DNA of 64,000 nt. Source: Fredinandcohnia aciditolerans. Its GTDB lineage: Bacteria; Bacillota; Bacilli; Bacillales; Bacillaceae_L. The position numbers and the translations under genes were made by a program. Each line of letters starts with the position of its first letter. The stretch's first letter is position 1. This document shows positions 9,587 through 21,662 of the stretch, in pieces. The DNA lies in NCBI GenBank assembly GCA_003640645.1, contig QGHH01000009.1, positions 62,001 through 126,000 of the forward strand, given 5' to 3'. A model generated the notes under the pieces. The model saw only the letters and a list, made by a program, of their open reading frames with translations. It made no database searches and was not told the DNA's origin.

Positions 9587-9638
9587 AATATGTTTATCCC
9601 ATGTGCTTCTTTTTTGAGGTCAAAAATGTTGTTCGCGC

Positions 9639-11717
9639 TTATTTTACAATAATTGCGTTCATGTCCCCAATTAAGTAAATAATGTTCGCTAGTTGCACCA
9701 TTTGTGCAAGTCGGTTTTGCCTTACTGCCGCATCTTCTGCCATAACCATTGTATGTTCGAAGTATTGATCAATTAGCTCTCTCAATGAAGCTAATAAATG
9801 GAATGCTTCTGCTACTTCATGATTGTTCAGACTTTCAATTACTTTTGGTTTTACTTCCGTATACTTCTCAAAGAGATGCTTTTCCTCTTCAGATTGGAAA
9901 AGGCCAGGATTAATTTCAGCTTCTTCGCCTTTTTTGGCAATGTTAACAACCCTACCTAATGACTCAATCGTTGTTTTAAAATCTTGATGGTCCTTGTTGT
10001 TCTCAAGCATTTCCGCTTTTTTAATAACAAGACCAACATTTCCAATCTTGGTGCCAAGAACCGCGTCAATTATATCATAGCGGATGTTTCTAGTATTTAG
10101 TTCATGTTTGATTCGTAATTTAAAGAAGTGAACAAGTTCTTTCTTAATTTCTTGTTTTTCAAGTTTCGCAACTTTTGCCTCAATAAACAGATCTAATACA
10201 TCATCGATTAATTCTTCAAGGCCAATATTCCAACCTTTATCAAGTAAGATTTGAACGACACCAGAAGCCATACGGCGTAATGCATATGGATCCTGTGAAC
10301 CTGTTGGAATAATACCGATAGAGAAACATCCAATAATTGTATCCAATTTATCAGCTAAACTAACTAATGCTCCAATAGTGGAAGTTGGACTGGAATCGTC
10401 AGCATGTCTAGGCATGTAATGCTCGTTAATAGCTACCGCCACCGCCTCGTCTTCTCCACTTATTCGTGCATAGCGTTCACCCATTACTCCCTGAAGCTCA
10501 GGAAATTCATATACCATATTGGTTACAAGGTCAAATTTGCATATTTCGGCTGCTCTATTTGCTTTTTCCTGTATTTGACTATCGGTTTTCAAAAGTTCTG
10601 CCACGGTCTTAGTGATATGCTGGATTCTTCTAACCTTATCACCAATTGAACCAATTTCTTCATGGTAAATTATTTTATCAAGCTTTTTAACTAAGTTATC
10701 AATTTCTAACTTTTGATCTTCTTTATAAAAGAAGTCTGCATCAGATAAACGTGCTCGTAAAACCTTCTCATTCCCTCTAGCAACTTTTTCAAGATAGTTA
10801 TGATCACCATTACGAACTGCAACAAAGTAAGGTAGCAATGCCCCGTTTTTGTCCTTTACAGGAAAATAGCGCTGATGCTCTCTCATACTTGTAATTAAGA
10901 CTTCTTCAGGTAAATTCAAAAATTCTTCTTCAAATTTCCCGAAAAAAGCAGTAGGATATTCAACAAGATTCGTTACTTCATTAAGTAAATCTTCGTCAAT
11001 TGGAATCTCCCAATTATTGTCTTCTTCAAGTATTTTAATTTGATTCGTAATGGCTTCTTTACGCTCTAGATAATCCGCAATAACATACTGAGACATAAGT
11101 ACTTTTTCATAGTCTTTAGGAGATGTGATTTCAACCTCTTGGCCTAAGAAACGATGTCCCCATGTTTTATTCCCTGATGATACATTTGTAATTGTGATTG
11201 GAATAATTTCAGCTCCAAACAAAGCGACAATCCATTTAATAGGACGGACATAGCGTAGGTCTTGATCACCCCAGCGCATATTTTTAGGGAATGAAAGATG
11301 TACGATAACATTCTCAAGTTCACCTAAGATTTCTTTTGTGTTTTTTCCTTGAATAAATTTATTGATATGTGCATATTCCACACCATTAATTTCTTTAAAA
11401 AAGATATCCTCAACAGAAGCACCCTGTCCTCTTGTGAACCCCATTGCAGCTTTTGTCCAATTTCCATCTTGGTCTAAAGCAATTTTTTTCGCAGGACCTT
11501 TTGCTTCTAGCTCAACATCCTTTTGTTTGTCAGCAACGTCCCGAACAAGAACCGCTAGTCTTCTTGGTGAAGAAAAACTCTCTACTTGCTCAAATGAAAT
11601 ATTATGTTCAATCAGCCAATTTGTAATCTTGTCAGAAAGCTGATTCATAGAATCTGTTACAAAGCGTGCTGGCATTTCCTCTAATCCAATTTCAATCAAT
11701 AAATCTCGATTACTCAT
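9639..11717 (-). CDS. glyS: Glycyl-tRNA synthetase beta subunit
   Basis: 692 residues, the usual length for the bacterial alpha2-beta2 enzyme's beta subunit. N-terminal [14 protein letters not shown], the HD-like LYEHH region replaced by [16 protein letters not shown], and a C-terminal anticodon-binding domain are visible. It binds tRNA-Gly and completes the active synthetase with GlyQ. It overlaps glyQ by 8 bp, so translation is coupled; expression is set by the T-box leader upstream of glyQ. Confidence 0.97.
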   Translation of the reverse strand: MSNRDLLIEIGLEEMPARFVTDSMNQLSDKITNWLIEHNISFEQVESFSSPRRLAVLVRDVADKQKDVELEAKGPAKKIALDQDGNWTKAAMGFTRGQGASVEDIFFKEINGVEYAHINKFIQGKNTKEILGELENVIVHLSFPKNMRWGDQDLRYVRPIKWIVALFGAEIIPITITNVSSGNKTWGHRFLGQEVEITSPKDYEKVLMSQYVIADYLERKEAITNQIKILEEDNNWEIPIDEDLLNEVTNLVEYPTAFFGKFEEEFLNLPEEVLITSMREHQRYFPVKDKNGALLPYFVAVRNGDHNYLEKVARGNEKVLRARLSDADFFYKEDQKLEIDNLVKKLDKIIYHEEIGSIGDKVRRIQHITKTVAELLKTDSQIQEKANRAAEICKFDLVTNMVYEFPELQGVMGERYARISGEDEAVAVAINEHYMPRHADDSSPTSTIGALVSLADKLDTIIGCFSIGIIPTGSQDPYALRRMASGVVQILLDKGWNIGLEELIDDVLDLFIEAKVAKLEKQEIKKELVHFFKLRIKHELNTRNIRYDIIDAVLGTKIGNVGLVIKKAEMLENNKDHQDFKTTIESLGRVVNIAKKGEEAEINPGLFQSEEEKHLFEKYTEVKPKVIESLNNHEVAEAFHLLASLRELIDQYFEHTMVMAEDAAVRQNRLAQMVQLANIIYLIGDMNAIIVK

Positions 11718-12600
11718 TACGATCGTCTCCTTTTGCCTTCAGCATCGGGAAGCCCAATTTTTCCCGCTCTTCATAAAACGTTTTAGCTACCTTACGAGCT
11801 AAATTTCGAACTCTGCCGATATATCCTGTTCTTTCGGTAACGGAAATTGCTCCCCTTGCATCTAATTGATTAAAGGTGTGAGAACATTTTAAAACATAGT
11901 CATAGGCTGGATGAACGAGTCCTTCGTCCATTTGACGATGCGCTTCCTTTTCATAAATGCTAAATAAGTTAAAGAGCATTTCTGTATCTGAGGTTTCAAA
12001 CGTATACTTTGAATGTTCGTATTCAGGCTGATGGAAAATATCTCGAACTGTAAACCCTTTTGTCCATTCAAGATCAAATACATTTTCTTTATCTTGAATG
12101 TAAGAGGCTAAACGTTCAATTCCATATGTAATCTCAACTGACACTGGCTTACATTCAATGCCTCCAACTTGTTGGAAATAGGTAAATTGAGTAACTTCCA
12201 TTCCATCAAGCCACACTTCCCAACCAAGTCCTGCTGCTCCAAGTGTCGGTGCTTCCCAGTTATCTTCAACGAAGCGGATATCATGTTCTAATGGATTAAT
12301 TCCTAATGCACGTAAGGAATCCAGATATAATTCCTGAATATTATCAGGTGACGGTTTCATGATCACTTGAAATTGATGGTGTTGGTATAAACGGTTTGGG
12401 TTTTCTCCGTAACGGCCATCGACTGGGCGTCTTGAAGGTTCAACATATGCCACATTCCAAGGCTCAGGGCCAAGGCTTCTTAGGAATGTGTAGGGACTCA
12501 TTGTACCTGCACCTTTTTCAACATCATAAGCCTGCATAAGAATGCAACCTTGATCTGACCAATGCTTCTGTAAGGTTAATATCATTTCTTGAATATTCAT
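11710..12600 (-). CDS. glyQ: Glycyl-tRNA synthetase alpha subunit
   Basis: 296 residues carrying the class II catalytic core: [21 protein letters not shown] at the N-terminus, [19 protein letters not shown], the motif 2 region and [15 protein letters not shown]. The ATG with GGAGGTGC eleven bases upstream is chosen over a start six codons further out, which lies in the RBS. Transcription requires readthrough of the glycine T-box terminator 160 bp upstream; a dispersed repeat sits between terminator and RBS. Confidence 0.97.
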   Translation of the reverse strand: MNIQEMILTLQKHWSDQGCILMQAYDVEKGAGTMSPYTFLRSLGPEPWNVAYVEPSRRPVDGRYGENPNRLYQHHQFQVIMKPSPDNIQELYLDSLRALGINPLEHDIRFVEDNWEAPTLGAAGLGWEVWLDGMEVTQFTYFQQVGGIECKPVSVEITYGIERLASYIQDKENVFDLEWTKGFTVRDIFHQPEYEHSKYTFETSDTEMLFNLFSIYEKEAHRQMDEGLVHPAYDYVLKCSHTFNQLDARGAISVTERTGYIGRVRNLARKVAKTFYEEREKLGFPMLKAKGDDRNE

Positions 12601-12624
12601 TAATTCTTGCACCTCCAAAATTAT

Positions 12625-12737
12625 AAAGCGGAAGCGCCTTGCTCAGAAACGAGGAAACTAGAGACTCCGACAAAGAGGCGCTTTTTGCCTCTGCAGGAGA
12701 AGTTGAAGTTTCTCGAGTTTCTAGGCGCTGCAGCTAG
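12625..12737. repeat. Dispersed repeat family 2, copy 1 (between T-box terminator and glyQ)
   Basis: About 113 bp with terminal inverted arms (GCGGAAGCGCCTTG at the left, CTAGGCGCTGCAGCTAG at the right). An inner palindrome is formed by GAGGCGC and GCCTCTGCAGGAGAAG. Shares blocks such as GAGACTCCGACA and GAAACTTNAACT with the copy at 32263. Such GC-richer palindromic repeats are common between genes in Bacillus genomes; no function is known to me. Confidence 0.75.
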
Positions 12738-12763
12738 ATTGAAAAAACTATTTAAAATAAAAT

Positions 12764-13183
12764 AAAAAAACTCCCCTCCTCTATGCCTAATTGTAGACAT
12801 AGGGACGAGAGTTTACCCGCGGTTCCACCCTATTTGCAAATAACTCTATTATGAGTTATTGCCTCTTTCAAGCGATACACTCTGGAACGCCTTCCTTATC
12901 TGTTCATACCCTAGCTTCCACCATCCTAGGTTCGCTTTTATGAACTAAAGCGGATGTTCAAAAAGTCCGGTAAAAATGACACATCGAATTTCCTCGTTGG
13001 CTTGCTTTTCCGTTCCTTGGAAAAGAAAATCACTTTTCCTTCGTGCTAGAACATTGCTCACGTATTTACTGCATACGTTCACTACTCAAAGCTGCACCGC
13101 CTCGAACTTCTCGGTCCTTTTTATCCTCTTTTTTGCACATTCACTGTAATAAGTACTACTTTCCTTCACCGTGCAAATATTTT
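12764..13183 (-). promoter_or_regulatory. Glycine T-box riboswitch of glyQS, Stem I interrupted by a repeat
   Basis: The T-box core GGTGGAACCGCGG is at 12817–12829 (minus), followed by a terminator (CTCTCGTCCC… / GAGGGGAG with T7, 12764–12814). Stem I is recognisable: GAAAGTAGTA and CTTAT on the 5' side (13149–13161), AGCGAACCTAGGATGGTGGAAGCTAGG in the middle (given here as motif at 12909–12935), then ATAAG and a GGC specifier triplet at 12889–12891, as in other glyQS leaders that lack Stem II. Between the paired CTTAT and GTTCAT segments, about 200 nt are inserted, mostly dispersed repeat family 1 (12957–13137). The leader is therefore much longer than the usual short glyQS form. Confidence 0.88.
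12957..13137. repeat. Dispersed repeat family 1, copy A (inside the T-box leader)
   Basis: Starts TTCAAAAAGTCCGGTAAAAATGAC and ends TCCTCTTTTTTGCACA, with inner landmarks ACACATCGAATTTC, CACGTATTTACTGCATACG, AAAGCTGCACCGCC and CGAACTTCTCGGTCC. The ends are imperfect inverted repeats, so the RNA can fold back. Four other copies are in the window (15710, 21663, 29789, 52200). Confidence 0.85.
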
Positions 13184-13189
13184 AATTGA

Positions 13190-13218
13190 ACTATATTCCA
13201 ATTTCACTGCGATGTCAA
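13190..13218 (-). promoter_or_regulatory. Sigma-A promoter of glyQS
   Basis: TTGACA, 17-bp spacer, TATAGT on the minus strand, placed just after the recO stop and about 15 bp upstream of the first T-box Stem I bases. Expected transcript start near 13183. Confidence 0.8.
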
Positions 13219-13228
13219 GTGCGCCACG

Positions 13229-13978
13229 TTAGGTTAGACGTAAATTTTCAAGTTGGTCTAGGAAACGTTTAGATTTTAGATACAAGCCTGAATATTCCTC
13301 GTAGTACGTGTCAATGACCATCTTCAATTCTTTCTTCGTTTCGTCTTTTACGTCAATTTTCCCCAAACGGTTTAAATCAAAATAATAAAATACGCGCAAT
13401 AATCGTATTGTTGCTTGCGATACTTTTAAATGATAGGGTTCTTTTTCATAACAACGGTGGCAAAGTAAGCCACCCTCTCTAATTGAAAAAGCAAATTCTC
13501 CCTCTGTACTGTTACAGTTTGTACATTCATTAAGTCGAGGATACAACCCTAGCAATGGCAGCATCTTAAGCTCATATATGTACAATAGAATATCAGGATC
13601 ATACCCCTCATTTAAGTAATTTAGTGTTTGATACAACATTTCAAATAAAAACGGGTTTGATCTCTTATCTTCAGTGCATTTATCAGTTAACTCGACAACA
13701 TAAGATGCATATGCCGTTAGGAAAATATCTTCCCGAATACTTCGGAAGGTTGAAATCGTTTCACCTTGTTGTAAAACACCTAAACCTGACGTCTTTTGAA
13801 CTAAAAACTGTCCATATGTAAAAACCTGGGTAATGGCAGCGAGGCGACTACTAGGTTTCTTCGCACCTCTTGCCATTACCCCTATTTTCCCCCATTCACG
13901 GGTATACAAAGTTACGATTTTATTTGTTTCACCATAATCACTTGTTCTTATGATAATACCTTCGCATTTTTGTAGCAC
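13229..13978 (-). CDS. recO: DNA repair protein RecO
   Basis: 249 residues (B. subtilis 255). N-terminal OB fold ([23 protein letters not shown]), then a helical domain and a four-cysteine zinc site CTNC…CHRC. RecO loads RecA on SSB-coated ssDNA with RecF/RecR. The GTG giving MLQKCEG is chosen because GGTGA is correctly spaced; ATG starts four and fourteen codons further upstream do not match the family N-terminus. Downstream of era and yqzL. Confidence 0.95.
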   Translation of the reverse strand: MLQKCEGIIIRTSDYGETNKIVTLYTREWGKIGVMARGAKKPSSRLAAITQVFTYGQFLVQKTSGLGVLQQGETISTFRSIREDIFLTAYASYVVELTDKCTEDKRSNPFLFEMLYQTLNYLNEGYDPDILLYIYELKMLPLLGLYPRLNECTNCNSTEGEFAFSIREGGLLCHRCYEKEPYHLKVSQATIRLLRVFYYFDLNRLGKIDVKDETKKELKMVIDTYYEEYSGLYLKSKRFLDQLENLRLT

Positions 13979-14077
13979 TACTGTCACCATCCGTTGGCAA
14001 CTAGGCAATCCAATTACCATTGATTATTTGCGTCATACATGCCTTTTAAAAGTTTAAGACGCTTGTTTTTAGGATGG

Positions 14078-14221
14078 TCAAGTAATTGGAAAATCTATTT
14101 CTGCTAGCTCCTCACTTTGTGCCTCGGGTCTCTCTGTCTTCTCTTGTTCCAATTCCTTAAAAAGAAGATACGTATCAACATTACCTGTTTGACTAAACAC
14201 CTTCCAGGTAAAATCTAACAT
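14078..14221 (-). CDS. yqzL: YqzL small protein
   Basis: 47 residues beginning MLDFTWKVFSQTGNVDTYLL and ending in an acidic tail. It matches the YqzL family, a conserved small protein always found between era and recO in Bacillus; function unknown. Strong RBS AGGTGGGG five bases before the ATG. Soluble, with no membrane segment. Confidence 0.93.
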   Translation of the reverse strand: MLDFTWKVFSQTGNVDTYLLFKELEQEKTERPEAQSEELAEIDFPIT

Positions 14222-14372
14222 AGTAACCCCACCTTTCTGTAATTTAAACACTAGCAAAGACTATTCCAATTTCATTCACTTGTAAGAATATCATGACCGA
14301 AAATCCTAAAAAACATGTTACATAAATTTTGCTAATCCGTGTATTTTTTTGGAATTTACGTATACTTAGACT

Positions 14373-15929
<1,557 letters not shown>

Positions 15930-16026
15930 CTGATTTTTAGTACGGAAGTGTATTTTCATTTTACATAAAAACGTTCACGAAATCATCGTTTATGTTTCAT
16001 TTGTTACACAATTGTAAGAATTTTCT

Positions 16027-16404
16027 CTAAATTAGATAAGGTAGAAAAATGATCAATCCAACTAAAATGGAGATTATCGCATATATAAGAACAGCTCCAG
16101 CCGCAATATCTTTAGCCTTTTTGGCTAAGGGATGATACTCATCCGTGACTAAATCAACCACTTTTTCAATTGCGGTATTTAGCATTTCTATTGCAAACAT
16201 TCCACCGAATAAAAGGAGTACAATCAACCATTCTACCTTTGTAATATGAAACAAGAAACCACAAAAAATAACGATAACCGAGAAAAAAAAATGAATTTGC
16301 AGATTTCGTTCTGAAAAAAATGCTTCTCGCAAGCCTTGTAAAGCATACGAAAAGCTATTGATTAAGCGTGACCATTCATTCTTTTGTTTATCTTTCAAGA
16401 CCAT
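16027..16404 (-). CDS. dgkA: Diacylglycerol kinase family / undecaprenol kinase
   Basis: 125 residues, three membrane segments, with the DgkA signature [16 protein letters not shown] and the following [12 protein letters not shown]. In Gram-positive bacteria this family phosphorylates undecaprenol. The start overlaps ybeY by 17 bp; a TTG three codons inside (MKDKQK) is equally well placed relative to the GAGG RBS. It belongs to the pgpH-ybeY-dgkA unit. Confidence 0.94.
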   Translation of the reverse strand: MVLKDKQKNEWSRLINSFSYALQGLREAFFSERNLQIHFFFSVIVIFCGFLFHITKVEWLIVLLLFGGMFAIEMLNTAIEKVVDLVTDEYHPLAKKAKDIAAGAVLIYAIISILVGLIIFLPYLI

Positions 16405-16858
16405 ACGCCTCTAAAATTTCCTTTTGTCTTGAAAACATTTTTTCCTCATCTTCTTTTGTCATGTGGTCATAGCCAAGTAAATGCAAGAAACCATGGACAG
16501 CAAGGAAACCTAATTCCCTCGCAAAAGAATGACCATAATCTTCAGCCTGTTCCTTTGCTCTCGGAATCGAGATGATGATATCCCCTAATACTTTTGGTAT
16601 GTCCTCACCGATAATCGCAATTTCCCCTTCACCCATCTCTTCCATAGCAAATGAAATGACATCAGTCGGTTGATCTTTGTCACGATATTCTCGGTTTATT
16701 TCTTTAATCCGTTCGTTATCAACAAACGTGACAGAAACCTCAGTTCCTTCACTGACTCCTTCTTTTTCGGCAGCCAAAAATAATAGTTCTTGAACTAATC
16801 TACTTTCTTCTTCTTTTACTTCACCAATTTCATCATTAAAATCAATTTCTAGTCTCAT
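16388..16858 (-). CDS. ybeY: Endoribonuclease YbeY (rRNA maturation)
   Basis: 156-residue UPF0054 metalloprotein. Zinc ligands H122, H126 and H132 lie in [11 protein letters not shown]; the DVISFAM and LGDIIIS segments are also conserved. Required for 16S rRNA 3' maturation and 70S quality control in other species. Start overlaps the pgpH stop by 4 bp, so translation is coupled. Confidence 0.96.
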   Translation of the reverse strand: MRLEIDFNDEIGEVKEEESRLVQELLFLAAEKEGVSEGTEVSVTFVDNERIKEINREYRDKDQPTDVISFAMEEMGEGEIAIIGEDIPKVLGDIIISIPRAKEQAEDYGHSFARELGFLAVHGFLHLLGYDHMTKEDEEKMFSRQKEILEAYGLER

Positions 16859-19053
16859 GCTTCCTTCACCTTCTGTTTTGTGGTCTCGGTAGGGTACTCA
16901 ATTCTTGAATGAAAAATGCCCTTAAGTGATTCACAAAGTGTTTTCGCAACTACATCAAGCTCTTTAAGAGTTATATCGCATTCATCAAATTGTCCATCCT
17001 GTAAGCGGTCCGCAATAATGCTATTTACTAGAGATTCAATCTTATGTGGAGTAGGATTTGACAGAGACCTTACGGCTGCTTCAACACTATCTGCAATCCC
17101 AATCACCGCTGCTTCTTTTGTTTGTGCTTTTGGACCCACATATCTAAAATCTGATTCTAGGATGTCGCGTTCACTTTGTTGTTTAGCTTTATGGAAAAAA
17201 TATTTTAACAGTGTTGTACCATGATGCTGTTCTGCTATATCCACGATTTCTTTTGGCATCTTATATTTTCTCAAAGTTTCTGCCCCGTCTGTAGCATGTG
17301 CTGTAATAATTGTTTTGCTAAGCTGTGGTGCAATCTTATCATGCGGATTTTCAATATTCATCTGATTCTCAATAAAGAAATGCGGGCGCTTTGTTTTTCC
17401 AATATCATGATAATACGATGACACTCTAGCTAATAATCCATTAGCCCCGATTGCTTCACAGGCTGATTCTGACAAATTCGCAACCATAACACTATGATGA
17501 TAGGTTCCAGGAGCTTCTGTCAAAATTTTTCGCAGTAACGGGTGATTTGGGTTTGATAACTCAATTAATTTCATCGTTGATAAAATATTAAATCCTGCTT
17601 CAAAGAATGGTAGTAACCCAATCGTTAATACAGCAGCAATTACACCAGATAAAACGGCCATAATAATCGAAGAACCATAGTCTAGACTTGAATAACTACC
17701 GTTTTGCAATAGCATTATTGAAAATATGACTAAGATATTGATTAAAGCTACGAAGAGTCCAGCTTGGAGAATTTTCCCCCTACGATTGTGCTTACTTAGG
17801 AAAAGTACCCCAGCTAAGCTGCCAAACAGGAAGTAGATCCCCGCTGAGAAATTAAGCGTGCCCGTCACACCTTCATTAAAGATAAGGCTTCCACAAACTG
17901 CAAAAACCATGCTTGAAAGTATTGCAATTTTTTCATTAATCAATAGCTTTATCAGCATTGCCCCCATAGCCACGGGCACAATATATCCTATATCAGAATA
18001 ATCGATTTGTTGGAATAAACTAATACCCTTCATTAATAGAATGGTAATAGAAAAGATAATCGCAAAAATTAATAAATAGATATTCCGATGCCGATCAGTT
18101 GGAATCATCTCATTATGAAAATGATAAATTATCCCGGTAATAATCAATAGAATAATCAATAACAGGCCGATGAATGGCTGTATAGGGTTATTAGTGTTAG
18201 TCATACCAAGCAGCTCTAACTGCCGATATATATCCCTAGTGATTAAATGTCCTTCTTCAACAATAATTTGACCTTGCAGGATTTTAACTGGCTCAACTGC
18301 TTCAATTGCTTGCTGACGCTTTTCTTCCGTGGCTTCAACATCATAATAGACATTTTGAACAACTGCAAAACGCGCCATTTCCCGCATTGGTTCTCGAAGA
18401 GCAGGATCTACACTTGAATAACGTAGTTCCTCCACTACCTTATTTTTGGCAGTCTCCACTTCAGAAGCTGGAATTCTTGTGTTCATCACATTATTAACTG
18501 CGGTGATAACTGCATCCTTTGTGCGTGATAATTGATTGGGACTAGCTGTTAATAATGCTGTAAAAACATCGTTTTGAATCCGATCAGTTAAATCATGTGG
18601 AAGTTTTGTTTTTAAAATTTGTAACTTTTCAGAAGCTGTGAGCTGCTTTGGTTCTTCTCCTCGATCATCCTCCGAAAGGCTTTCCCACTCTTTGACCTTT
18701 GATTTGTGTATATCCATTGTTTCATTATTTGTTTCATCAATAGAATCAAAAATTGAAATGACTAGGTCAACTTGATTGTCTGCATAATCTGATTTGAGAG
18801 TAAAAACATCTTCAACCTCTTTTGCAGCTGCATCTTGTTTTGTTTTTGTGGCAACCTTATCCTCTATTGTCAAGGGTGAACGGATCGTCTGTTCAGACGG
18901 TTTTAAAGCTTCGATTTGTAAAACATCCGGTTTCACATTGCTAAACATGACTAAAAACATAATTCCCGCAAGGAGGATATATATCAAAATATGTAGGGAT
19001 TGATAGCTTTTTAAGATGGACAATTTATGTTGCAGCTTATTCGGTTTCCTCAT
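16855..19053 (-). CDS. pgpH: PgpH, membrane c-di-AMP phosphodiesterase (7TM-HD)
   Basis: 732 residues (B. subtilis 711). Order: one N-terminal transmembrane segment (about 20–40), an extracytoplasmic 7TMR-HDED domain (about 55–305), seven transmembrane segments (about 310–500) and a cytoplasmic HD domain with HHSVMV, YYHDIGK and TAHATDGA. It degrades c-di-AMP, the essential osmotic second messenger. The ATG of MRKPNKL follows AAAGGAGG; a longer reading frame upstream has no RBS and runs into a terminator. Confidence 0.95.
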   Translation of the reverse strand: MRKPNKLQHKLSILKSYQSLHILIYILLAGIMFLVMFSNVKPDVLQIEALKPSEQTIRSPLTIEDKVATKTKQDAAAKEVEDVFTLKSDYADNQVDLVISIFDSIDETNNETMDIHKSKVKEWESLSEDDRGEEPKQLTASEKLQILKTKLPHDLTDRIQNDVFTALLTASPNQLSRTKDAVITAVNNVMNTRIPASEVETAKNKVVEELRYSSVDPALREPMREMARFAVVQNVYYDVEATEEKRQQAIEAVEPVKILQGQIIVEEGHLITRDIYRQLELLGMTNTNNPIQPFIGLLLIILLIITGIIYHFHNEMIPTDRHRNIYLLIFAIIFSITILLMKGISLFQQIDYSDIGYIVPVAMGAMLIKLLINEKIAILSSMVFAVCGSLIFNEGVTGTLNFSAGIYFLFGSLAGVLFLSKHNRRGKILQAGLFVALINILVIFSIMLLQNGSYSSLDYGSSIIMAVLSGVIAAVLTIGLLPFFEAGFNILSTMKLIELSNPNHPLLRKILTEAPGTYHHSVMVANLSESACEAIGANGLLARVSSYYHDIGKTKRPHFFIENQMNIENPHDKIAPQLSKTIITAHATDGAETLRKYKMPKEIVDIAEQHHGTTLLKYFFHKAKQQSERDILESDFRYVGPKAQTKEAAVIGIADSVEAAVRSLSNPTPHKIESLVNSIIADRLQDGQFDECDITLKELDVVAKTLCESLKGIFHSRIEYPTETTKQKVKEA

Positions 19054-19096
19054 CTCTCTAACCTCCTTTAACCTGATTTTACCAGTTTCGCTAATG

Positions 19097-19125
19097 ATAA
19101 AAAAGACCCATTTCGCATGGGTCTT
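19097..19125 (-). terminator. Terminator/attenuator between phoH and pgpH
   Basis: AAGACCCAT / ATGGGTCTT stem right after the phoH stop, followed by TTTTTTATC on the minus strand. As pgpH starts only 44 bp further on, it probably reduces but does not abolish readthrough. Confidence 0.75.
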
Positions 19126-19126
19126 G

Positions 19127-20098
19127 TCATGAATGTCCTGCTTCTGCCTTTTCATAAGCTTCAATGATTCGAGCTACAAGTGGGTGACGTACTACATCAG
19201 ACTGCTCTAAGAAGATAAATGCAGAACCATATACATCCTTCAGTATATCCATTACTTCATGTAATCCAGACTTTACCCCTCTAGGTAAATCGATTTGCGA
19301 GATATCCCCAGTAATGACCATTTTAGAGCCAAAACCAAGTCGTGTCAAAAACATCTTCATTTGGGCTAGTGTTGTGTTTTGAGCTTCGTCTAAAATGACG
19401 AAAGCATCATCAAGAGTACGCCCTCTCATATAGGCTAATGGTGCAATTTCAATTGTTCCTCTTTCTATTAGTCGTTCCGTATGTTCTGCTCCGAGTACGT
19501 CGTGTAATCCATCATATAATGGTCTTAAATATGGATCGACTTTTTCTTTTAAATCTCCAGGTAAAAATCCTAAGCTTTCACCAGCTTCTACAGCAGGGCG
19601 GGTTAGAATAATTCGTTTGACCTGTCCATTTTTTAGTGCATTTACAGCCATTACTACGGCCAAATAAGTTTTTCCTGTACCTGCTGGACCGATCCCGAAA
19701 ACTAAGTCATGCTGTTTGATAGCAGCTACATATTGGCGTTGTCCATGTGTTTTTACACGAATTGATTTTCCTTTTGCAGTTTTTGTGATTTCTTCATCAT
19801 ATAATTCTTCAAATGAATCTAAATTTCCATTCTTCGCCATTTGAATACAATAAATAACATCACGTTCACTTACTCGTATTCCTTTTCGAATTACACCAAG
19901 AAGCTTTTCAATAATTTCTTCAACTAATTGAACACTTGTTAAATTTCCTGACACATTAAGTGCCTCGCCTCTAGTTATAATTGAAACATTTAAATCCTCC
20001 TCAATCCTTTTAAGGTGGAGGTCATTGTTTCCAAACAGCACTAGCGCTTCGTTTGGATTTTCCAGTTGATGTTTACTCATTACTAAATCTTCTGACAT
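19127..20098 (-). CDS. phoH: PhoH-family ATPase (PhoL/YbeZ type)
   Basis: 323 residues. An N-terminal KH-like segment is followed by the P-loop ATPase core, Walker A GPAGTGKT at 137–144 and Walker B VILDEAQN. The family is tied to RNA metabolism through conserved linkage with ybeY, as here (phoH-pgpH-ybeY). The ATG has GGAG eight bases before it and starts 4 bp after yqfD. Confidence 0.95.
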   Translation of the reverse strand: MSEDLVMSKHQLENPNEALVLFGNNDLHLKRIEEDLNVSIITRGEALNVSGNLTSVQLVEEIIEKLLGVIRKGIRVSERDVIYCIQMAKNGNLDSFEELYDEEITKTAKGKSIRVKTHGQRQYVAAIKQHDLVFGIGPAGTGKTYLAVVMAVNALKNGQVKRIILTRPAVEAGESLGFLPGDLKEKVDPYLRPLYDGLHDVLGAEHTERLIERGTIEIAPLAYMRGRTLDDAFVILDEAQNTTLAQMKMFLTRLGFGSKMVITGDISQIDLPRGVKSGLHEVMDILKDVYGSAFIFLEQSDVVRHPLVARIIEAYEKAEAGHS

Positions 20099-20101
20099 CC
20101 T

Positions 20102-21289
20102 TTAGTCTCCTTGAACTAATGGTATCGTAGTGACGATATTCTCAATAACATTATATTTTATTTCCAATTTTACTTTACCATTGTTAATGGATTGACGCAA
20201 AACTTTTTCTTCAATAATTTCAGCATCACTATCCAAATCTTGTTCTAAAGCATTCCGACCTATTCTTTTTGCTTCTTCGACAGCCTCATTAGTTGTGTAT
20301 TTTCGTGTGATTTCTTCACTTTCTCGAATAGACACTTTTTGATACGCAATTGGAAGTTCCCAATTAAAGAATTTGATAGGTCTCTTATCTATTTCAGTTT
20401 GATATTCCTTATATTCAACTTTACCATATCCCCATACCGGAATACGTAAATCCCCTATCGAGATATAATGCTTTTGTTTATTTTCTCCTGTCATCACATT
20501 AAGTTTCGTTGTAATTTCTACCTCTACTTGAGACTTGTACCAAGTCTCGCCATAAATCTTCCCACGAGCAGGTACGTAGACTTCTTCTCCTTCTTTTCCA
20601 ATTTTGCCCGAAACTAGTATGTCTCCTTTTTTAACAAGATCATTTACTGCTTTAACTGGTCTTCCTTCTTCGACAACTAATTTTTTGATAATAGCTGTTT
20701 TATTTGCAACAAGATTTCTTGGACTATACTGTTCTGGCGGGTCAGGTTGGTTCTTTTCAACAACCTCAAAATGATAGGTCGTCCCATTTAACTCCACACC
20801 AATCCAAGTAATATCGTTAATCGCTTCTTCTAAATGCCTTTGTAAGGACTCATTATCTTCAATAAAAAATTGAAGCTTACCTTTTTCAACTCCAAGTTTC
20901 TTCAGCTCTTTAATAATTAAATGTTCTGTTTCTGGCTTAGCACCCTCTACTTTAATGCCCCACACCATATTTGATAATAATGTAACAATGATAAGAAATA
21001 AAAAAGCTCCAATTAGAAATCCACTATTGTATATCGCCTTTTGAACGAGGAATGGTAATCCTTTTTTTCCAATAAAGCGAAGCTTACAATCATTTTTACG
21101 GACAACCCTTCGAATTTTTTTTATATCCTTTAAATACATAGAGAAGCTCAGGGCATGGGTTCCTGGCTTCTTTACATCCCACACGACAATTCCTTGTCGT
21201 ACACATTCATTTATGAATCTCTCTGTACCTTTTCCAGTAATAACAGCTTTGACACTCCCACTAAAAAAGTGCATCCAATGATTTTTCAT
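20102..21289 (-). CDS. yqfD: Sporulation protein YqfD
   Basis: 395 residues. N-terminal soluble region, one clear transmembrane segment near 90–110 (IGAFLFLIIVTLLSNMVWGI), then a large extracytoplasmic region related to the YqfD/SpoIV-like family. In B. subtilis it is a sigma-E gene expressed in the mother cell; mutants are affected in sporulation. Directly after yqfC, same strand, and followed by phoH 3 bp later. Confidence 0.93.
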   Translation of the reverse strand: MKNHWMHFFSGSVKAVITGKGTERFINECVRQGIVVWDVKKPGTHALSFSMYLKDIKKIRRVVRKNDCKLRFIGKKGLPFLVQKAIYNSGFLIGAFLFLIIVTLLSNMVWGIKVEGAKPETEHLIIKELKKLGVEKGKLQFFIEDNESLQRHLEEAINDITWIGVELNGTTYHFEVVEKNQPDPPEQYSPRNLVANKTAIIKKLVVEEGRPVKAVNDLVKKGDILVSGKIGKEGEEVYVPARGKIYGETWYKSQVEVEITTKLNVMTGENKQKHYISIGDLRIPVWGYGKVEYKEYQTEIDKRPIKFFNWELPIAYQKVSIRESEEITRKYTTNEAVEEAKRIGRNALEQDLDSDAEIIEEKVLRQSINNGKVKLEIKYNVIENIVTTIPLVQGD

Positions 21290-21315
21290 GCTTATCCTCC
21301 TACTGATTCAATGAT

Positions 21316-21600
21316 TCAATTCTCAATATATTGCACATGTTCAATTTTTCCTTCGAGCATTATTTCCTCAGGTAAAATTGTTTTAATCACAAATGCATTT
21401 CCCTTTATCAGAAGTTGTCCTTGTTTCAGTAATAGCCGTACCTCTTTATCTGAAAAGGTTAATAATCCTCGATGATTTTCTATGTAAATATGTAATTGTC
21501 CAATCATGGTTATTCTTGGAAGATCCATCATGACGTCAGCAGGAAGTTCCATCTTGTTTGTGATCCAACTCTTCATTCGTTGACCTAGGTTTTTAGGCAT
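21316..21600 (-). CDS. yqfC: Sporulation protein YqfC
   Basis: 94 residues, YqfC/YabP superfamily: small beta-rich protein with MDLPRITMIGQLHIYIENHRG. Mother-cell sporulation gene in B. subtilis, always paired with yqfD. The RBS (AAAGGGGG) is inside the 3' arm of a strong hairpin (21606–21650), which would hide it unless the hairpin is opened or absent from the transcript. Confidence 0.93.
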   Translation of the reverse strand: MPKNLGQRMKSWITNKMELPADVMMDLPRITMIGQLHIYIENHRGLLTFSDKEVRLLLKQGQLLIKGNAFVIKTILPEEIMLEGKIEHVQYIEN

Positions 21601-21605
21601 AACAA

Positions 21606-21650
21606 AGAACCCCCTTTCATCTCATGTTTATGAGTGAAAAGGGGTTCTTA
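21606..21650 (-). terminator. Hairpin covering the yqfC RBS
   Basis: AAGAACCCC…TTTTCA pairs with ATGAAAGGGGGTTCTT, about 13–15 bp, on the minus strand, ending four bases before the yqfC ATG. Its T-poor tail makes it a weak terminator; the 3' arm contains the yqfC Shine-Dalgarno. It could insulate yqfC from floA-operon transcripts. Confidence 0.6.
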
Positions 21651-21662
21651 GTACATTTTTTA

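Noticed and set aside
12957-13137. Insertion sequence in the glyQ leader
   Set aside because: Too short and without any transposase reading frame; better described as a non-autonomous dispersed repeat.
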